DNA from: an uncultured Lysobacteraceae bacterium
GTDB lineage: Bacteria > Pseudomonadota > Gammaproteobacteria > Xanthomonadales > Xanthomonadaceae
Direction: 5' to 3'
Assembly (NCBI GenBank): GCA_946480825.1
Contig: CAMLLG010000072.1
Coordinates: 1 to 19,492 of the forward strand
DNA: 19,492 nt
The notes under the pieces were generated by a model, which was not told the origin of the DNA, did not search any database, and worked only from the letters and a program-made list of their open reading frames with translations. This document shows, in pieces, positions 1 through 7,898 of the stretch. Position numbers and translations under genes: made by a program. Numbering within the stretch: the first letter of the stretch is position 1; each line of letters starts with the position of its first letter.

Positions 1-298
1 CGCCTTCCATCGTGCCGTAGGGCGTCTTGAAGAACGTGCTGGAGGTGTATTCGAAACGCTCGCCCGGTGCGAGCCGCGGCTGTTCGCCGACCACGCCGTC
101 GCCGATCACCTCGCGCGGGAAACCGATCGCGTCCACGATCAGCCAGCGGCGGCTGATGAGCTGGGCCGCGCGCGTGCCGGTGTTGCGGATCCCGATGGTG
201 TAGGCGAAGTAGTACAGCTCCTCGTCGGGCTTGGACTGCTCGTCGAGATAACGGGTCGCGATGTCGATCGCGATGGTGTGGTCCGGTGCGTCAGGCAT
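1..298 (-). CDS. apaG: ApaG protein (Co2+/Mg2+ efflux-associated family), C-terminus outside window
   Basis: The 99 visible codons start at ATG 298-296 and run off the left edge. The reading contains STRYLDEQS-like ATRYLDEQSKPDEE near residues 14-27, FAYTIGIRNTG, AQLISRRWLIVDA, GEGVVGEQP-like GDGVVGEQPRLAPGE and FEYTSSTFF, the conserved core of the ApaG immunoglobulin-like beta-sandwich fold. The family is usually about 125 residues, so roughly 25-30 residues are missing. It has been linked to cobalt and magnesium homeostasis in enterics, but its biochemical role is not settled. It is the last gene visible in the lptD-surA-pdxA-csaA-rsmA-apaG operon, 54 bp after rsmA. In related genomes apaH usually follows; that would lie outside the window. 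Identification is firm; function is known only at family level. Confidence 0.93.
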   Translation of the reverse strand, partial: MPDAPDHTIAIDIATRYLDEQSKPDEELYYFAYTIGIRNTGTRAAQLISRRWLIVDAIGFPREVIGDGVVGEQPRLAPGERFEYTSSTFFKTPYGTMEG

Positions 299-352
299 GC
301 CGCAAGTTTAGTGGCTATCGCGTCGTTTGCGGACGCCATCCGCGGACGATTC

Positions 353-1159
353 TCAGTCGCTGTCCAACGGCGGCGCCGGGGCGAGGTTCGCCAGGCGCAC
401 GAAGTCCGCGACCTCGAGCTGTTCGGCGCGGGTCTGCGGGTCGATGCCTGCGGCGACGATCTGCTCCGTGTCGCAGACGTTGCCGAGGGCATTGCGCAGG
501 GTCTTGCGGCGCTGGCCGAAGGCCGCGCGCACGATGTCGGCGAAGCGGCGCGGGTCGTCGATGCCGACCCGTTCCGGCGGCCGCGGCACCAGCCGCACCA
601 CCGCCGAATCGACTTTCGGCGGCGGCCGGAACGCGCCCGGCGGCACCTTGAACAGCGACGTCACCGTGCAGTACGCCTGCAGCATCACGCTGAGGCGGCC
701 GTAGACCTTGCTGCCCGGCGCGGCCGCCATGCGGTCGACCACTTCCTTCTGCAGCATGAAATGCATGTCGCGGATCGAGGCGGCGTGATCCAGCGCGTGG
801 AACAGGATCGGCGAGGACAGGTTGTAGGGCAGATTGCCCACCAGCCGGAACGGTTCGCCTGCGGCCAGCGCCGTGAAATCGACGTTCATCACATCGGAAT
901 GGATCAGGGTCAATTCGCCACGCGCTCTGGCCGCGGCGGTCAGCGGTTCCAGCAGATCGCGATCGAACTCGATCGCGGTCAGCGCGCCATGGCGGTCCAG
1001 CAGCGGAAACGTCAGCGCACCCTGACCGGGGCCGATCTCGACGAAGCGGTCGCCCGGTTTCGGCGAGATCGCCAGCAGCATCCTGTCGATGACGCCGCGC
1101 TCGTGCAGGAAGTGCTGGCCCAGCGATTTTTTCGCGGGCTCGCGGAATCCAAGGGTCAT
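353..1159 (-). CDS. rsmA: 16S rRNA (adenine1518-N6/adenine1519-N6)-dimethyltransferase RsmA/KsgA
   Basis: This 268-residue cytosolic SAM-dependent enzyme dimethylates the two adjacent adenosines in the 3'-terminal hairpin of 16S rRNA late in 30S assembly. Visible signatures are KKSLGQHFL at residues 10-18, the SAM-binding motif I EIGPGQGALT at 41-50, the acidic end of the next strand in AIEFDRD (62-68), the catalytic NLPYN at 109-113, FRPPPKVDSAV at 177-187, and RRKTLRN at 217-223 in the C-terminal helical domain. The length matches the family. The chosen ATG at 1159-1157 places GQHFL at its usual distance from the start. An in-frame extension is not possible from the 1169 ATG, which is in another frame. 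The gene lies 40 bp downstream of csaA and 54 bp upstream of apaG in the same operon. No strong Shine-Dalgarno sequence is visible. Identification is secure. Confidence 0.97.
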   Translation of the reverse strand: MTLGFREPAKKSLGQHFLHERGVIDRMLLAISPKPGDRFVEIGPGQGALTFPLLDRHGALTAIEFDRDLLEPLTAAARARGELTLIHSDVMNVDFTALAAGEPFRLVGNLPYNLSSPILFHALDHAASIRDMHFMLQKEVVDRMAAAPGSKVYGRLSVMLQAYCTVTSLFKVPPGAFRPPPKVDSAVVRLVPRPPERVGIDDPRRFADIVRAAFGQRRKTLRNALGNVCDTEQIVAAGIDPQTRAEQLEVADFVRLANLAPAPPLDSD

Positions 1160-1199
1160 TGGCTGGCACTCACGGATCGAGGCTCATGGGAAAAGGCGT

Positions 1200-1550
1200 T
1201 CACAGCAGTCGCGTGCCGAGCGGCACCTCGCGTTCGGGCGCGCACAGAACGACCGCACCGTCGGCGTCGTGAAAGCCGGTGACCAGGCATTCCGACATCA
1301 GCGGGCCGATCTGTTTCGGCGGAAAATTCACCACCGCGACCACCTGCCGGCCGACCAGTTCCTCGGGCCGGTAATGCGCGGTGATCTGGGCGCTGGACTT
1401 GCGCACGCCGATCTCCGGGCCGAAGTCGACATGCAGAATGTAGGCCGGCTTGCGCGCCTGCGGGAAAGCCTCCGCGGACAGCACGCGCCCGACCCGCAGC
1501 TCGACTTTCATGAAGTCGTCCCAGGCGATGACGGCGGGTGCGGCGCTCAT
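1200..1550 (-). CDS. csaA: CsaA-type chaperone / tRNA-binding-domain protein
   Basis: A 116-residue stand-alone OB-fold protein of the CsaA / tRNA-binding (EMAP-II-like) family. It shows [15 protein letters not shown] at residues 13-27, [13 protein letters not shown] at 32-44, the SSAQIT signature at 52-57, and [19 protein letters not shown] at 74-92. The first loop and the SAQIT and NFPPKQIG elements are the family hallmarks. Bacillus CsaA is a dimeric, secretion-linked chaperone with export-related activity, and the fold also binds tRNA. Which role applies here cannot be read from sequence. The start ATG at 1550-1548 overlaps the pdxA stop by the ATGA tetranucleotide at 1547-1550, implying translational coupling. 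It sits between pdxA and rsmA, which are directly adjacent in E. coli, in an operon that also encodes the outer-membrane chaperone SurA. Family assignment is strong, function moderate. Confidence 0.9.
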   Translation of the reverse strand: MSAAPAVIAWDDFMKVELRVGRVLSAEAFPQARKPAYILHVDFGPEIGVRKSSAQITAHYRPEELVGRQVVAVVNFPPKQIGPLMSECLVTGFHDADGAVVLCAPEREVPLGTRLL

Positions 1551-2542
1551 GCGACCGCCGTGCGCACGATGCGTGCGCGCGCCAGTCGGGTGCAGGTCTC
1601 GATCGCGGCGAACAGGCTGGACGGGTCGGCGATCCCGCGGCCGGCGAGTTGCAGCGCGGTGCCGTGATCGACGGCGACCCGCGGATAGGGCAGGCCGAGC
1701 GTGAGGTTCACGGCGCGCTCGAAACCGCTGTATTTCAGCACCGGCAGTCCCTGGTCGTGATACATCGCCAGCACCGCGTCGAACGCCGGCAACTTCGCCG
1801 GCAGGAACGCGGTGTCCGCCGGCAGCGGGCCGATCAACGTCCAGCCTTCGCCGCGCAGACGATCGAGCAGCGGGATGACGATGTCGAGTTCTTCGCGACC
1901 GAGATGGCCGTCTTCGCCCGCGTGCGGGTTCAGCCCGAGCACTGCGATCCGCGGCGCGTCGATGCCGAAGTCGTCGCGCAGCGCGTCGCGGACGATGCGC
2001 AGCGTGCGTTCGAGACCGGCCGTCGTGATCGCGTCGGGCACCGCGCGCAGCGGCAGATGGGTGGTGGCGAGCGCGACCCGCACGATGTCGTTGGCCAGCA
2101 TCATCACCACGTCGCGGCCGGCCTGGGCGGCCAGCAGTTCGGTGGTGCCGGTGTAGGGAATGCCGCCGTCGTTGATCGCGGCCTTGTGCACCGGGCCGGT
2201 GACCAGGCCGTCGCACAGGCCCTGCAGACAGGCGTTCGCGCCGACTTCGAGCGCGGCGATCGTGGTGCGCGCGTTGCGCGGCTCGGGCCGGCCGAAGGCG
2301 ACGGCGTCGCGCTGGGGGATTTCGACGTGCGCCAGCCGGCCGGGGCCGGCGGCGGACGGGTCGTTCGGAGAGATCAGCGCCAGCGGCAGGCCGATGGCGT
2401 CGGCGGCGCGCAGCAGGGTGCCGCGGTCGCCGTAGCAGATCAGCTGTGCGTCCCAGTCGCGCTGGGCCGCGCGCACCACGAGCTCGGGACCGATGCCGGC
2501 CGGCTCGCCCGGGACCAGCGCGAGACGGGGGCGACGGGTCAT
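1547..2542 (-). CDS. pdxA: 4-hydroxythreonine-4-phosphate dehydrogenase PdxA
   Basis: A 331-residue NAD(P)-dependent, divalent-metal enzyme of the DXP-dependent pyridoxal-phosphate pathway. It oxidises 4-phosphohydroxy-L-threonine; the product decarboxylates and is used by PdxJ. Visible are [12 protein letters not shown] at residues 11-22, [13 protein letters not shown] at 112-124, and the three metal-ligand histidines H162 (THLPLR), H207 ([12 protein letters not shown]) and H262 ([12 protein letters not shown]). The spacings of 45 and 55 residues match those known for E. coli Pdx[20 protein letters not shown] follows at 278-296. One oddity is that the family motif TGHTE reads TGTTE at 131-135. 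The ATG at 2542-2540 is 19 bp after the surA stop, and the stop overlaps csaA by ATGA. A longer in-frame opening to 2713 is only the antisense-free run through surA and carries no family sequence. Secure. Confidence 0.97.
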   Translation of the reverse strand: MTRRPRLALVPGEPAGIGPELVVRAAQRDWDAQLICYGDRGTLLRAADAIGLPLALISPNDPSAAGPGRLAHVEIPQRDAVAFGRPEPRNARTTIAALEVGANACLQGLCDGLVTGPVHKAAINDGGIPYTGTTELLAAQAGRDVVMMLANDIVRVALATTHLPLRAVPDAITTAGLERTLRIVRDALRDDFGIDAPRIAVLGLNPHAGEDGHLGREELDIVIPLLDRLRGEGWTLIGPLPADTAFLPAKLPAFDAVLAMYHDQGLPVLKYSGFERAVNLTLGLPYPRVAVDHGTALQLAGRGIADPSSLFAAIETCTRLARARIVRTAVA

Positions 2543-2561
2543 TGCGTGAGGGGCTATGGCC

Positions 2562-3872
2562 TCAGCCGGCGCTGCCGGCGGGGGCGGTGCCGACCCGGAT
2601 GTCGATGAAGGCTTCGCCGCGCATTTCGCGCAGGAAGCGGTTCCACTCGTCTTCCAGCTTGCGCTGGCCGATGCTCTCGCGCACCTGATTGCGGCGGTTC
2701 TCGGTGCCGACATCGGCCTCGCGGCTGCCGACGCGCTGGACGATGTGCCAGCCGGCCTGGGTCTTGAACGGCGGAGACACCTGGCCGTCGCTCAGCAGCG
2801 CGACCTGGGCGCCGAAATCGGGGCCGAAATCGTCCTTGCCGAACCAGCCCAGATCGCCGCCGCGGGCCTTGCTGAGATTGTCCTGCGAGTTCTCGGTGGC
2901 CAGTTGGGCGAAATCGGCCCCACCGACGACACGGGCGCGCAGGGTTTCGAGCTTGGCCTTGGCAGCCGCGTCTTCCTTGCCTTCCTCGACGCGGATCAGG
3001 ATGTGGCGGGCCTGGAACTGCGTGGCTTTCTGGCCTTCGCCGCCGGCGCCGACGCTTCGGGTCTCTTCCAGCTTGATCAGCTGGAAACCGCTGGGGCCGC
3101 GGATCGGGCCGATGACCTGGCCGGCCTGCATGCCGCGGATCGTGCCGGCGAAGCTGGTGGGGATCTGGTCGAGGGCGCGCCAGCCGAGATCGCCGCCTTC
3201 GAGCGCGTTCGGACTGTCGGAATAACGCACGGCCGCGGCGCTGAATTCCATTTCGCCGCGTTCCAGCAGGCCCTTGATGCCCTCGATCTTGCGCTGGCCG
3301 GTGGCGATCTGCTCGGCGGTGGCGCCTTCGGGCAAGCCGACCAGGATGTGCGCGAGGCGGTACTGGGTGTTGCCGCCGGCCTGTGCGGCGAGCGCGGCGT
3401 CGATTTCGGGCTCGCTCACGCTGATGCGCTGGGCGAACCGCTGGCGCAGGCGCTGGACCACGATCTCGTCGCGCAGCGACGTGCGGAAGTCGCCGAAACT
3501 CAGGCCTTCCTTCGACAACTGCTGGCGCAGCTGGTCGATGGTCATGTTGTTCTGGCGCGCGATGTTGGCGACCGCGGTATCGACTTCCTCGTCGCTGATG
3601 CGCATGCCGGTGGACGCCGCGCGGGCGGCCTGCAGGCGGATCAGAATCAGGCGTTCCAGCACCTGTCGCTGCAGCACGTCGGCGGGCGGCAACTGGGCTT
3701 CGCGGCCGGCGTACTGGCCGCGGATGTTGGCCACGGCGCGATCCAGTTCGCTCTGCAGGATGATGTCTTCGTCCACGATCGCGGCGATGCGGTCGAGCGG
3801 CTGCTGGGCGAAGGCGTTGAGACTGCCGGCCAGGAGGGCGGCAGCGAAAAGAGTGCGGAGCGTACGGATCAT
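2562..3872 (-). CDS. surA: Periplasmic chaperone / peptidyl-prolyl isomerase SurA
   Basis: A 436-residue periplasmic chaperone that escorts unfolded beta-barrel proteins, including LptD, to the Bam complex. A Sec signal peptide is visible (MIRTLRT, then a hydrophobic core, likely cleaved after AFA at residue 22). The SurA N-terminal chaperone domain follows (QPLDRIAAIVDEDIILQSELD from residue 24, extending to about 165). There are two parvulin rotamase domains, about 171-270 (AHILV, YSDSPNALEGGDLGW, GPIRGPSGFQLIKL) and 286-383 (ARHILIRVEEG, ARGGDLGWFG, PPFKTQAGWHIVQR). A C-terminal helix with WNRFLREMR at 410-418 completes the chaperone domain. The length fits the family. The start ATG at 3872-3870 overlaps the lptD stop by ATGA (3869-3872), so the chaperone is translationally coupled to its best-known client. 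Start and identity are secure. Confidence 0.97.
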   Translation of the reverse strand: MIRTLRTLFAAALLAGSLNAFAQQPLDRIAAIVDEDIILQSELDRAVANIRGQYAGREAQLPPADVLQRQVLERLILIRLQAARAASTGMRISDEEVDTAVANIARQNNMTIDQLRQQLSKEGLSFGDFRTSLRDEIVVQRLRQRFAQRISVSEPEIDAALAAQAGGNTQYRLAHILVGLPEGATAEQIATGQRKIEGIKGLLERGEMEFSAAAVRYSDSPNALEGGDLGWRALDQIPTSFAGTIRGMQAGQVIGPIRGPSGFQLIKLEETRSVGAGGEGQKATQFQARHILIRVEEGKEDAAAKAKLETLRARVVGGADFAQLATENSQDNLSKARGGDLGWFGKDDFGPDFGAQVALLSDGQVSPPFKTQAGWHIVQRVGSREADVGTENRRNQVRESIGQRKLEDEWNRFLREMRGEAFIDIRVGTAPAGSAG

Positions 3873-6253
3873 GGGACGGAATCTGAAGAGGGAAGATCGC
3901 CGCCGCGCGACTGGGGCGGCGGAACGAGGGACAAATCCTCGCGGTAGTAGCCGAGGATAGCACGGCGCAGACGGCCCTCCGTGTCGGGTCCTGCGGAGCC
4001 TAGACCCTTGAGTTCGATCTCCAGCTGAATGGCGTTGTTGAGGTCGCCGTCGCGGTTGCGCAGGTAGCGCCGCCCGACCAGCCGCACCGCGATGCAGCAG
4101 CTCTCCCACTGCACGCCGGCGATGCCTTCCAGCAGTTTGTCGTCGCGCAGCGAGTAGTAGTAGCGGCCGACCAGACTCCAGTTCGGATTGATCGGATACA
4201 GGAACGACAGATCGGCCTGTTCCAGCAGATCGCGGCGGTAGCGGTAACTCAGATTGACGATGCCGTCGTCGCCGATCAGATAACGCGTGCGCAGCCCGGC
4301 GAGATCGCGACGGCCGGCCTTCGGGTCCCACTGGTAGGACGCACCGATGGTCCAGCGGTCGTTGGGCGCGTAGTTCGCGTCGACGATCCATGCCGACTTG
4401 CCCTGCTCGATCGGGCTTTCGCCCGGCACCGTGACCCGCGAGTCCTCGAAATAGCGGATCTGGCCGAAGCTTGCGGACAGCTTCTCGCGGCCATCGGCTT
4501 CGCGGATCAGGCGGGTGGAGACCGCGAGGGTCAGCTGGTTGCCGTCGGCCTGGCGATCGGCGCCGGAATAGCGGTTGTCGCGGAACAGCTGGCCCCAGCC
4601 GAAGGTCAGCGGCCGCGTATCGAACAGCGGAATGCCGTTCTGTTCGCGATATGGCGCGTGGAAATAGAAGATCCGCGGCTCCAGCGTGTGCAGGTAGTCG
4701 CCGTCCTTCCAGCGGGTGTGCCGGTCGAAATACAGCCCGGCGTCCAGCGTCGTCACCGGCAGGCTGCGGCTGGGGCGGTCGTCGCGGCCGGGCAGGGCCG
4801 GATCGTCTTCGAGGTTGTAGCCGGTGTAGCGCCAGGCCAGCGTGGGCTTGAAGAACCAACTGGCGCCTTCCAGCGGCAGGCTGACATAGGGCCGCAGATC
4901 GAGGCGGCTGCCGCCGGCGAAGGTCTCGTGGTCGAAGCGCACGGCCTCCGCGTCGACACCCACGGCGAACATCGACGCGACCCGTTTTTCCCAGCGCGCC
5001 GCGGCGCGCGGCAGGCGGTTGTAGGGCAGGTCGGTCTCGCGCAGGGTGTAGTCGGCCAATTGCCAATGATCGGCCATGAACGTGGCTTCCCAGTCGCGGC
5101 CGCGGCCATACAGGCCGATGTCGCTGGTGACGAAGGAATTGGCACCGCTGTTCAGGTTGTTGCTGGCGTCGTCGAGATAGCGGGGGTCGCTGATCCACGC
5201 CATGTTGGCGCGGGCCTGCCAGTGCGGGCCCAGGTCCTGACTGCCGACGAAGCGCAGAAAGCCGCGGTCGGATTCGCGCCGGTTCTCTTCGGGCACGCCC
5301 TCGGCGATTTCCTCGTCGCGTTCGCGCTCGGTCAGGTCGTCGGAGGACAGGAACGCGCCGTCCAGCACGCCGCGGCTGGTTTCGGTCAGGAAACGGAATT
5401 CGCCGCCCAACTGCAGGCCGCGCTGGGTCATCAGCCGCGGTGTGATGGTGGCGTCGTAGTTCGGCGCGAGATTGAGGTAAATCGGCTGGCGCCAGTCGAA
5501 GCCGTTGCGGCCGGAGGACGAGATCGCCGGATACAGCAGGCCGGTGCGGCGGCGGTCGTCGATCGGGAAGCGGAACCACGGCAGATACAGGACCGGAATC
5601 TTGCCCACGCGCAGGGTCGCGTTGCGCGCGGTGCCCATGCCTTTTTCGGTGTCGACGTCGATGCGCTGCGCGCGCAGCTCCCAGCGACGGGCCTCGGGCG
5701 GGCAGGTGGAGTAGGTCGAACCGTACAGCGAGCCTTCGCTGCCCTGCATCGTGATCCGCTTGGCGCCGCCGTTGCCGCGCCGGCGGACCAACTGGTACTG
5801 GATGTCCTCCAGTTCGTGCGTGTCCCGGGCCTGGTCGCCCTTGGCCCGTGCCGCGATCAGGCGCATGCCGCGGTCGCGGTAACGCACGCTGCCCTCGGCG
5901 GTGTAGGTCTCGTTGTCCTGGTCGTAGCTCAGCCGGTCGGTGGCCAGCACCTGATCGCCGCGGCGCAGCAGCACGTTGCCGCTGAGGTTCATCACCTGGC
6001 CCTCGGTGCCGTCGAGGCTGTCGCCGTCGATGTCGGTGGCCTGAGTGGTCGGATCCACGCCTGCCGGCGTCAGCGACGCGCCGTCCTGTGCGGGCAGTTC
6101 TTCCGCGAACATCGGCACCGCATCCTCGACCGGGCACAGCGCCCAGTCTTCGGGGCGATCGTCGGCGGCCTGCGCGGACAGCGAGAGGGCGATGCAGAAG
6201 GGCAGCGGCAACAGTCGGAGAGTCTTGCGCACGTTGGACCGGGGTCTGGACAT
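3869..6253 (-). CDS. lptD: LPS-assembly outer-membrane protein LptD
   Basis: A 794-residue outer-membrane protein that, with LptE, inserts lipopolysaccharide into the outer leaflet. A signal peptide with AQA ending at residue 29 is followed by the periplasmic OstA/LptA-like beta-jellyroll, roughly residues 70-210 (VMNLSGNVLLRRGDQVLATD, AEGSVRYRDRGMRLIA). The large C-terminal barrel begins near PVLYLPWFRFPIDDRRRTG and ends in ELKGLGS plus a short tail. The four cysteines needed for the two interdomain disulfides in E. coli all have counterparts here: C40, C184 (YSTCPPEARRW), and the C719-C720 pair (ESCCIAVRL). The start at 6253-6251 opens the operon. Promoter and ribosome-binding signals upstream are not clear. 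The gene is followed by surA with an ATGA overlap. Identification is secure. Confidence 0.97.
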   Translation of the reverse strand: MSRPRSNVRKTLRLLPLPFCIALSLSAQAADDRPEDWALCPVEDAVPMFAEELPAQDGASLTPAGVDPTTQATDIDGDSLDGTEGQVMNLSGNVLLRRGDQVLATDRLSYDQDNETYTAEGSVRYRDRGMRLIAARAKGDQARDTHELEDIQYQLVRRRGNGGAKRITMQGSEGSLYGSTYSTCPPEARRWELRAQRIDVDTEKGMGTARNATLRVGKIPVLYLPWFRFPIDDRRRTGLLYPAISSSGRNGFDWRQPIYLNLAPNYDATITPRLMTQRGLQLGGEFRFLTETSRGVLDGAFLSSDDLTERERDEEIAEGVPEENRRESDRGFLRFVGSQDLGPHWQARANMAWISDPRYLDDASNNLNSGANSFVTSDIGLYGRGRDWEATFMADHWQLADYTLRETDLPYNRLPRAAARWEKRVASMFAVGVDAEAVRFDHETFAGGSRLDLRPYVSLPLEGASWFFKPTLAWRYTGYNLEDDPALPGRDDRPSRSLPVTTLDAGLYFDRHTRWKDGDYLHTLEPRIFYFHAPYREQNGIPLFDTRPLTFGWGQLFRDNRYSGADRQADGNQLTLAVSTRLIREADGREKLSASFGQIRYFEDSRVTVPGESPIEQGKSAWIVDANYAPNDRWTIGASYQWDPKAGRRDLAGLRTRYLIGDDGIVNLSYRYRRDLLEQADLSFLYPINPNWSLVGRYYYSLRDDKLLEGIAGVQWESCCIAVRLVGRRYLRNRDGDLNNAIQLEIELKGLGSAGPDTEGRLRRAILGYYREDLSLVPPPQSRGGDLPSSDSVP

Positions 6254-6275
6254 ATCCGGTTAGCTTGACGCATCC

Positions 6276-6309
6276 GCCCCGGGGGGGCAACGCGGCCGGG
6301 GATGCCCGG
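6276..6309. terminator. Possible GC-rich hairpins between the deacetylase gene and lptD
   Basis: The 58-bp gap holds two short inverted repeats: GCCCC/GGGGC (6276-6280 with 6284-6288) and CCGGG/CCCGG (6296-6300 with 6305-6309). They lie just after the deacetylase stop on the minus strand, where a terminator would be expected. Neither is followed by a T-run in that direction, so intrinsic termination is doubtful. In DNA this GC-rich, such stems can arise by chance. Confidence 0.22.
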
Positions 6310-6311
6310 GT

Positions 6312-7229
6312 TCAGCCCCGCAGCGCGCCGACGTGGGCGATGGCGGATTCGCGCAGGGCCTGCAGGTCGTAGCCGCCTTCGAGGCTGGAGACGACGCGGC
6401 CGTCGGCGTGGCGGTCGGCGATGGCGACGAGTTCGCGGGTGATCCACGCGAAGTCCGCGGCGTCCAGTTGCAGTTGCGCCAACGGGTCGAGGCGGTGGGC
6501 GTCGAAACCGGCCGAGATCATCACCAGTTGCGGGCGGAAGGCGTCGAGCTGCGGCAGCAGTCGGCTCGACCACGCCTCGCGGAACTGTTCGCTGCCGGCG
6601 CCCGGCGGCAGCGGTGCGTTGAAGATGTTGTTGACGCCGCGGTCGCCGACGTGGCCGCTGTCGGGATACAGCGGCATCTGGTGCGAGCTGGTGAACACCA
6701 CGCGCGGTTCGTGATCGAAGATCGCCTGGGTGCCGTTGCCGTGGTGCACGTCGAAATCGGCGATGACGATCCGAGAAAGCCCGAATTTGTCGAGCGCGTG
6801 CGCGGCGCCCACCGCGATCGAATTGAACAGGCAGAAGCCCATCGGCGCGCAGGTGGTGGCGTGATGGCCGGGCGGGCGCACCGCACAGAACGCGCGCTTC
6901 GCTTCGCCGTTGAGCACCATGTTCACCGCCGCGACCACCGCGCCGGCGGCGCGCAGCCCGGCTTCGGCCGAGGACGGAGACAGCACGGTGTCCGGGTCCA
7001 GCCAGATGCGATCGTGCGGCTTCGTTTCGAGCACCGCATGCAGCAGCGATTCGGTATGCACGCGCAGCAGTTGCCCGCGGCTGGCGCGCGGCGCGTCGAT
7101 CCATTCCAGATCGGCATAGCTGTCGCGCAGGCCGCGCGTCACCGCTTCGAGCCGCGATGCGGATTCCGCATGCATCGGCCCGGTGTCGTGGGCCAGACAG
7201 GCGCCGTGGCTGAAGACGGGCAGGCCCAT
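6312..7229 (-). CDS. Histone deacetylase family protein (zinc-dependent acetyl-lysine/acetylpolyamine amidohydrolase)
   Basis: A 305-residue arginase-fold deacetylase of the bacterial HDAC / acetoin-utilisation (AcuC) / acetylpolyamine amidohydrolase superfamily. The active site can be read in full: the general-base pair H122-H123 in RPPGHHAT, zinc ligands D160 and H162 in DFDVHHGNGTQ, the third ligand D243 in SAGFDAH, and the transition-state tyrosine Y287 in EGGYD. All catalytic residues are intact, so it should be an active hydrolase. Substrate (protein acetyl-lysine, polyamine or small acyl amide) cannot be deduced. The ATG at 7229-7227 overlaps the stop of the upstream cobalamin adenosyltransferase by one base (TGATG), implying coupled translation. 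A longer opening to 7559 exists in frame, but its extra part lies inside the upstream gene. Family secure, substrate unknown. Confidence 0.93.
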   Translation of the reverse strand: MGLPVFSHGACLAHDTGPMHAESASRLEAVTRGLRDSYADLEWIDAPRASRGQLLRVHTESLLHAVLETKPHDRIWLDPDTVLSPSSAEAGLRAAGAVVAAVNMVLNGEAKRAFCAVRPPGHHATTCAPMGFCLFNSIAVGAAHALDKFGLSRIVIADFDVHHGNGTQAIFDHEPRVVFTSSHQMPLYPDSGHVGDRGVNNIFNAPLPPGAGSEQFREAWSSRLLPQLDAFRPQLVMISAGFDAHRLDPLAQLQLDAADFAWITRELVAIADRHADGRVVSSLEGGYDLQALRESAIAHVGALRG

Positions 7230-7786
7230 CACTGCGGCTTGCGGCGCTCGTGCTGCCAGAGCACTTCGCCGTGCCCGTCGCGGCGCGCGAGCACCCGCGC
7301 GAGCACGAACAGCAGATCGGAGAGACGATTGAGATAGCGGATCGCCTGCGGCCGCACCGCGTCGTGATGCGAGAGGGTCACGCTTTCGCGCTCGGCGCGA
7401 CGCACGATGGTGCGCGCGAGATGGCAACGCGCCGCGGCTTCGCCGCCCGCGGGCAGGATGAAATCCTTCAGCGGCGGCAGCGGGTCGTTGTAGTGATCGA
7501 GCTGCTGTTCGAGCCGCTCGATGTCGGCGTCCTCGATCGCGGCGTGGCCGGGAATGCACAGCTCGCCGCCGAGATCGAACATCTGGTGCTGCACGGTGGT
7601 CAGCAGTGCGCGGATGTCGTCGGGGAGATCGCAGGCGAGCAACACGCCGATCGCGGAGTTGGCTTCATCGACCGTGCCGTACGCGGTGACCCGCGCCGAA
7701 TCCTTCGCCACCCGGCTGCCGTCGCCGAGCCCGGTCGTGCCGTCGTCGCCGGTCTTGGTGTAGATCTTGGAGAGACGGTTGCCCAT
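7229..7786 (-). CDS. PduO-type cob(I)yrinic acid a,c-diamide / cob(I)alamin adenosyltransferase
   Basis: A 185-residue cytosolic enzyme that transfers the 5'-deoxyadenosyl group of ATP to cob(I)alamin, giving adenosylcobalamin. It shows the N-terminal ATP-binding signature YTKTGDDGTTGL at residues 9-20, the conserved TVDEANSAIG at 38-47, the RRAER motif at 129-133, and YLNRLSDLLFVLAR at 151-164, all typical of the trimeric PduO/MMAB family rather than CobA or EutT. Length and start (ATG 7786-7784) match the family. It is the middle gene of a three-gene minus-strand group, with a DUF6580-like membrane protein upstream and the deacetylase downstream by a one-base overlap. The 112-bp upstream gap is almost filled by the nested inverted repeat at 7801-7894, leaving 14 bp for translation signals. 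No cobalamin riboswitch is recognisable in the gap. Secure. Confidence 0.96.
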   Translation of the reverse strand: MGNRLSKIYTKTGDDGTTGLGDGSRVAKDSARVTAYGTVDEANSAIGVLLACDLPDDIRALLTTVQHQMFDLGGELCIPGHAAIEDADIERLEQQLDHYNDPLPPLKDFILPAGGEAAARCHLARTIVRRAERESVTLSHHDAVRPQAIRYLNRLSDLLFVLARVLARRDGHGEVLWQHERRKPQ

Positions 7787-7800
7787 GTGCGGAAAATTCC

Positions 7801-7894
7801 TGTCATCCCGAACGCCGGCTCGCCCGGCGGAGGGATCTGCTTCTGCTCAGGTGAGGGAATAACAGCAGATCCCTCACATACGTTCGGGATGACA
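7801..7894. repeat. REP/MITE-like nested inverted repeat in an intergenic gap
   Basis: Outer arms TGTCATCCCGAACG (7801-7814) and CGTTCGGGATGACA (7881-7894) are perfect 14-bp reverse complements. Inside them GAGGGATCTGCT (7830-7841) pairs perfectly with AGCAGATCCCTC (7864-7875). A small hairpin, GCCGG/CCGGC (7814-7818 with 7824-7828), and an apical CTCA/TGAG (7846-7855) add to the fold. The unit fills most of the gap between two minus-strand genes. The GTCATCCC...GGGATGAC ends and GAGGGATCTGCT text resemble intergenic palindromic repeats that occur in many copies in some proteobacterial genomes. Only one copy lies in this window, so repetitiveness is an inference. Confidence 0.72.
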
Positions 7895-7898
7895 CATT

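Noticed and set aside
2556..3947. 463-codon open frame antisense to surA
   Set aside because: Same GC-driven shadow effect; it covers the whole of surA, and its product resembles no family.
4658..6268. 536-codon open frame antisense to lptD
   Set aside because: It mirrors the lptD codon phase in very GC-rich DNA, where antisense stops are rare. The translation is low-complexity (Ala, Gly, Arg, Val, His) with no recognisable motif, while lptD is unmistakable.
6254..6311. Sigma-E type promoter for lptD
   Set aside because: lptD is under sigma-E in E. coli, so I looked for GGAAC and TCAAA/TCTGA-like elements at proper spacing. No GGAAC-like -35 is present in the gap.
7787..7898. Cobalamin riboswitch before the adenosyltransferase gene
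   Set aside because: The 112-bp gap is too short for the full element and consists almost entirely of the nested inverted repeat; no B12-box was recognised.
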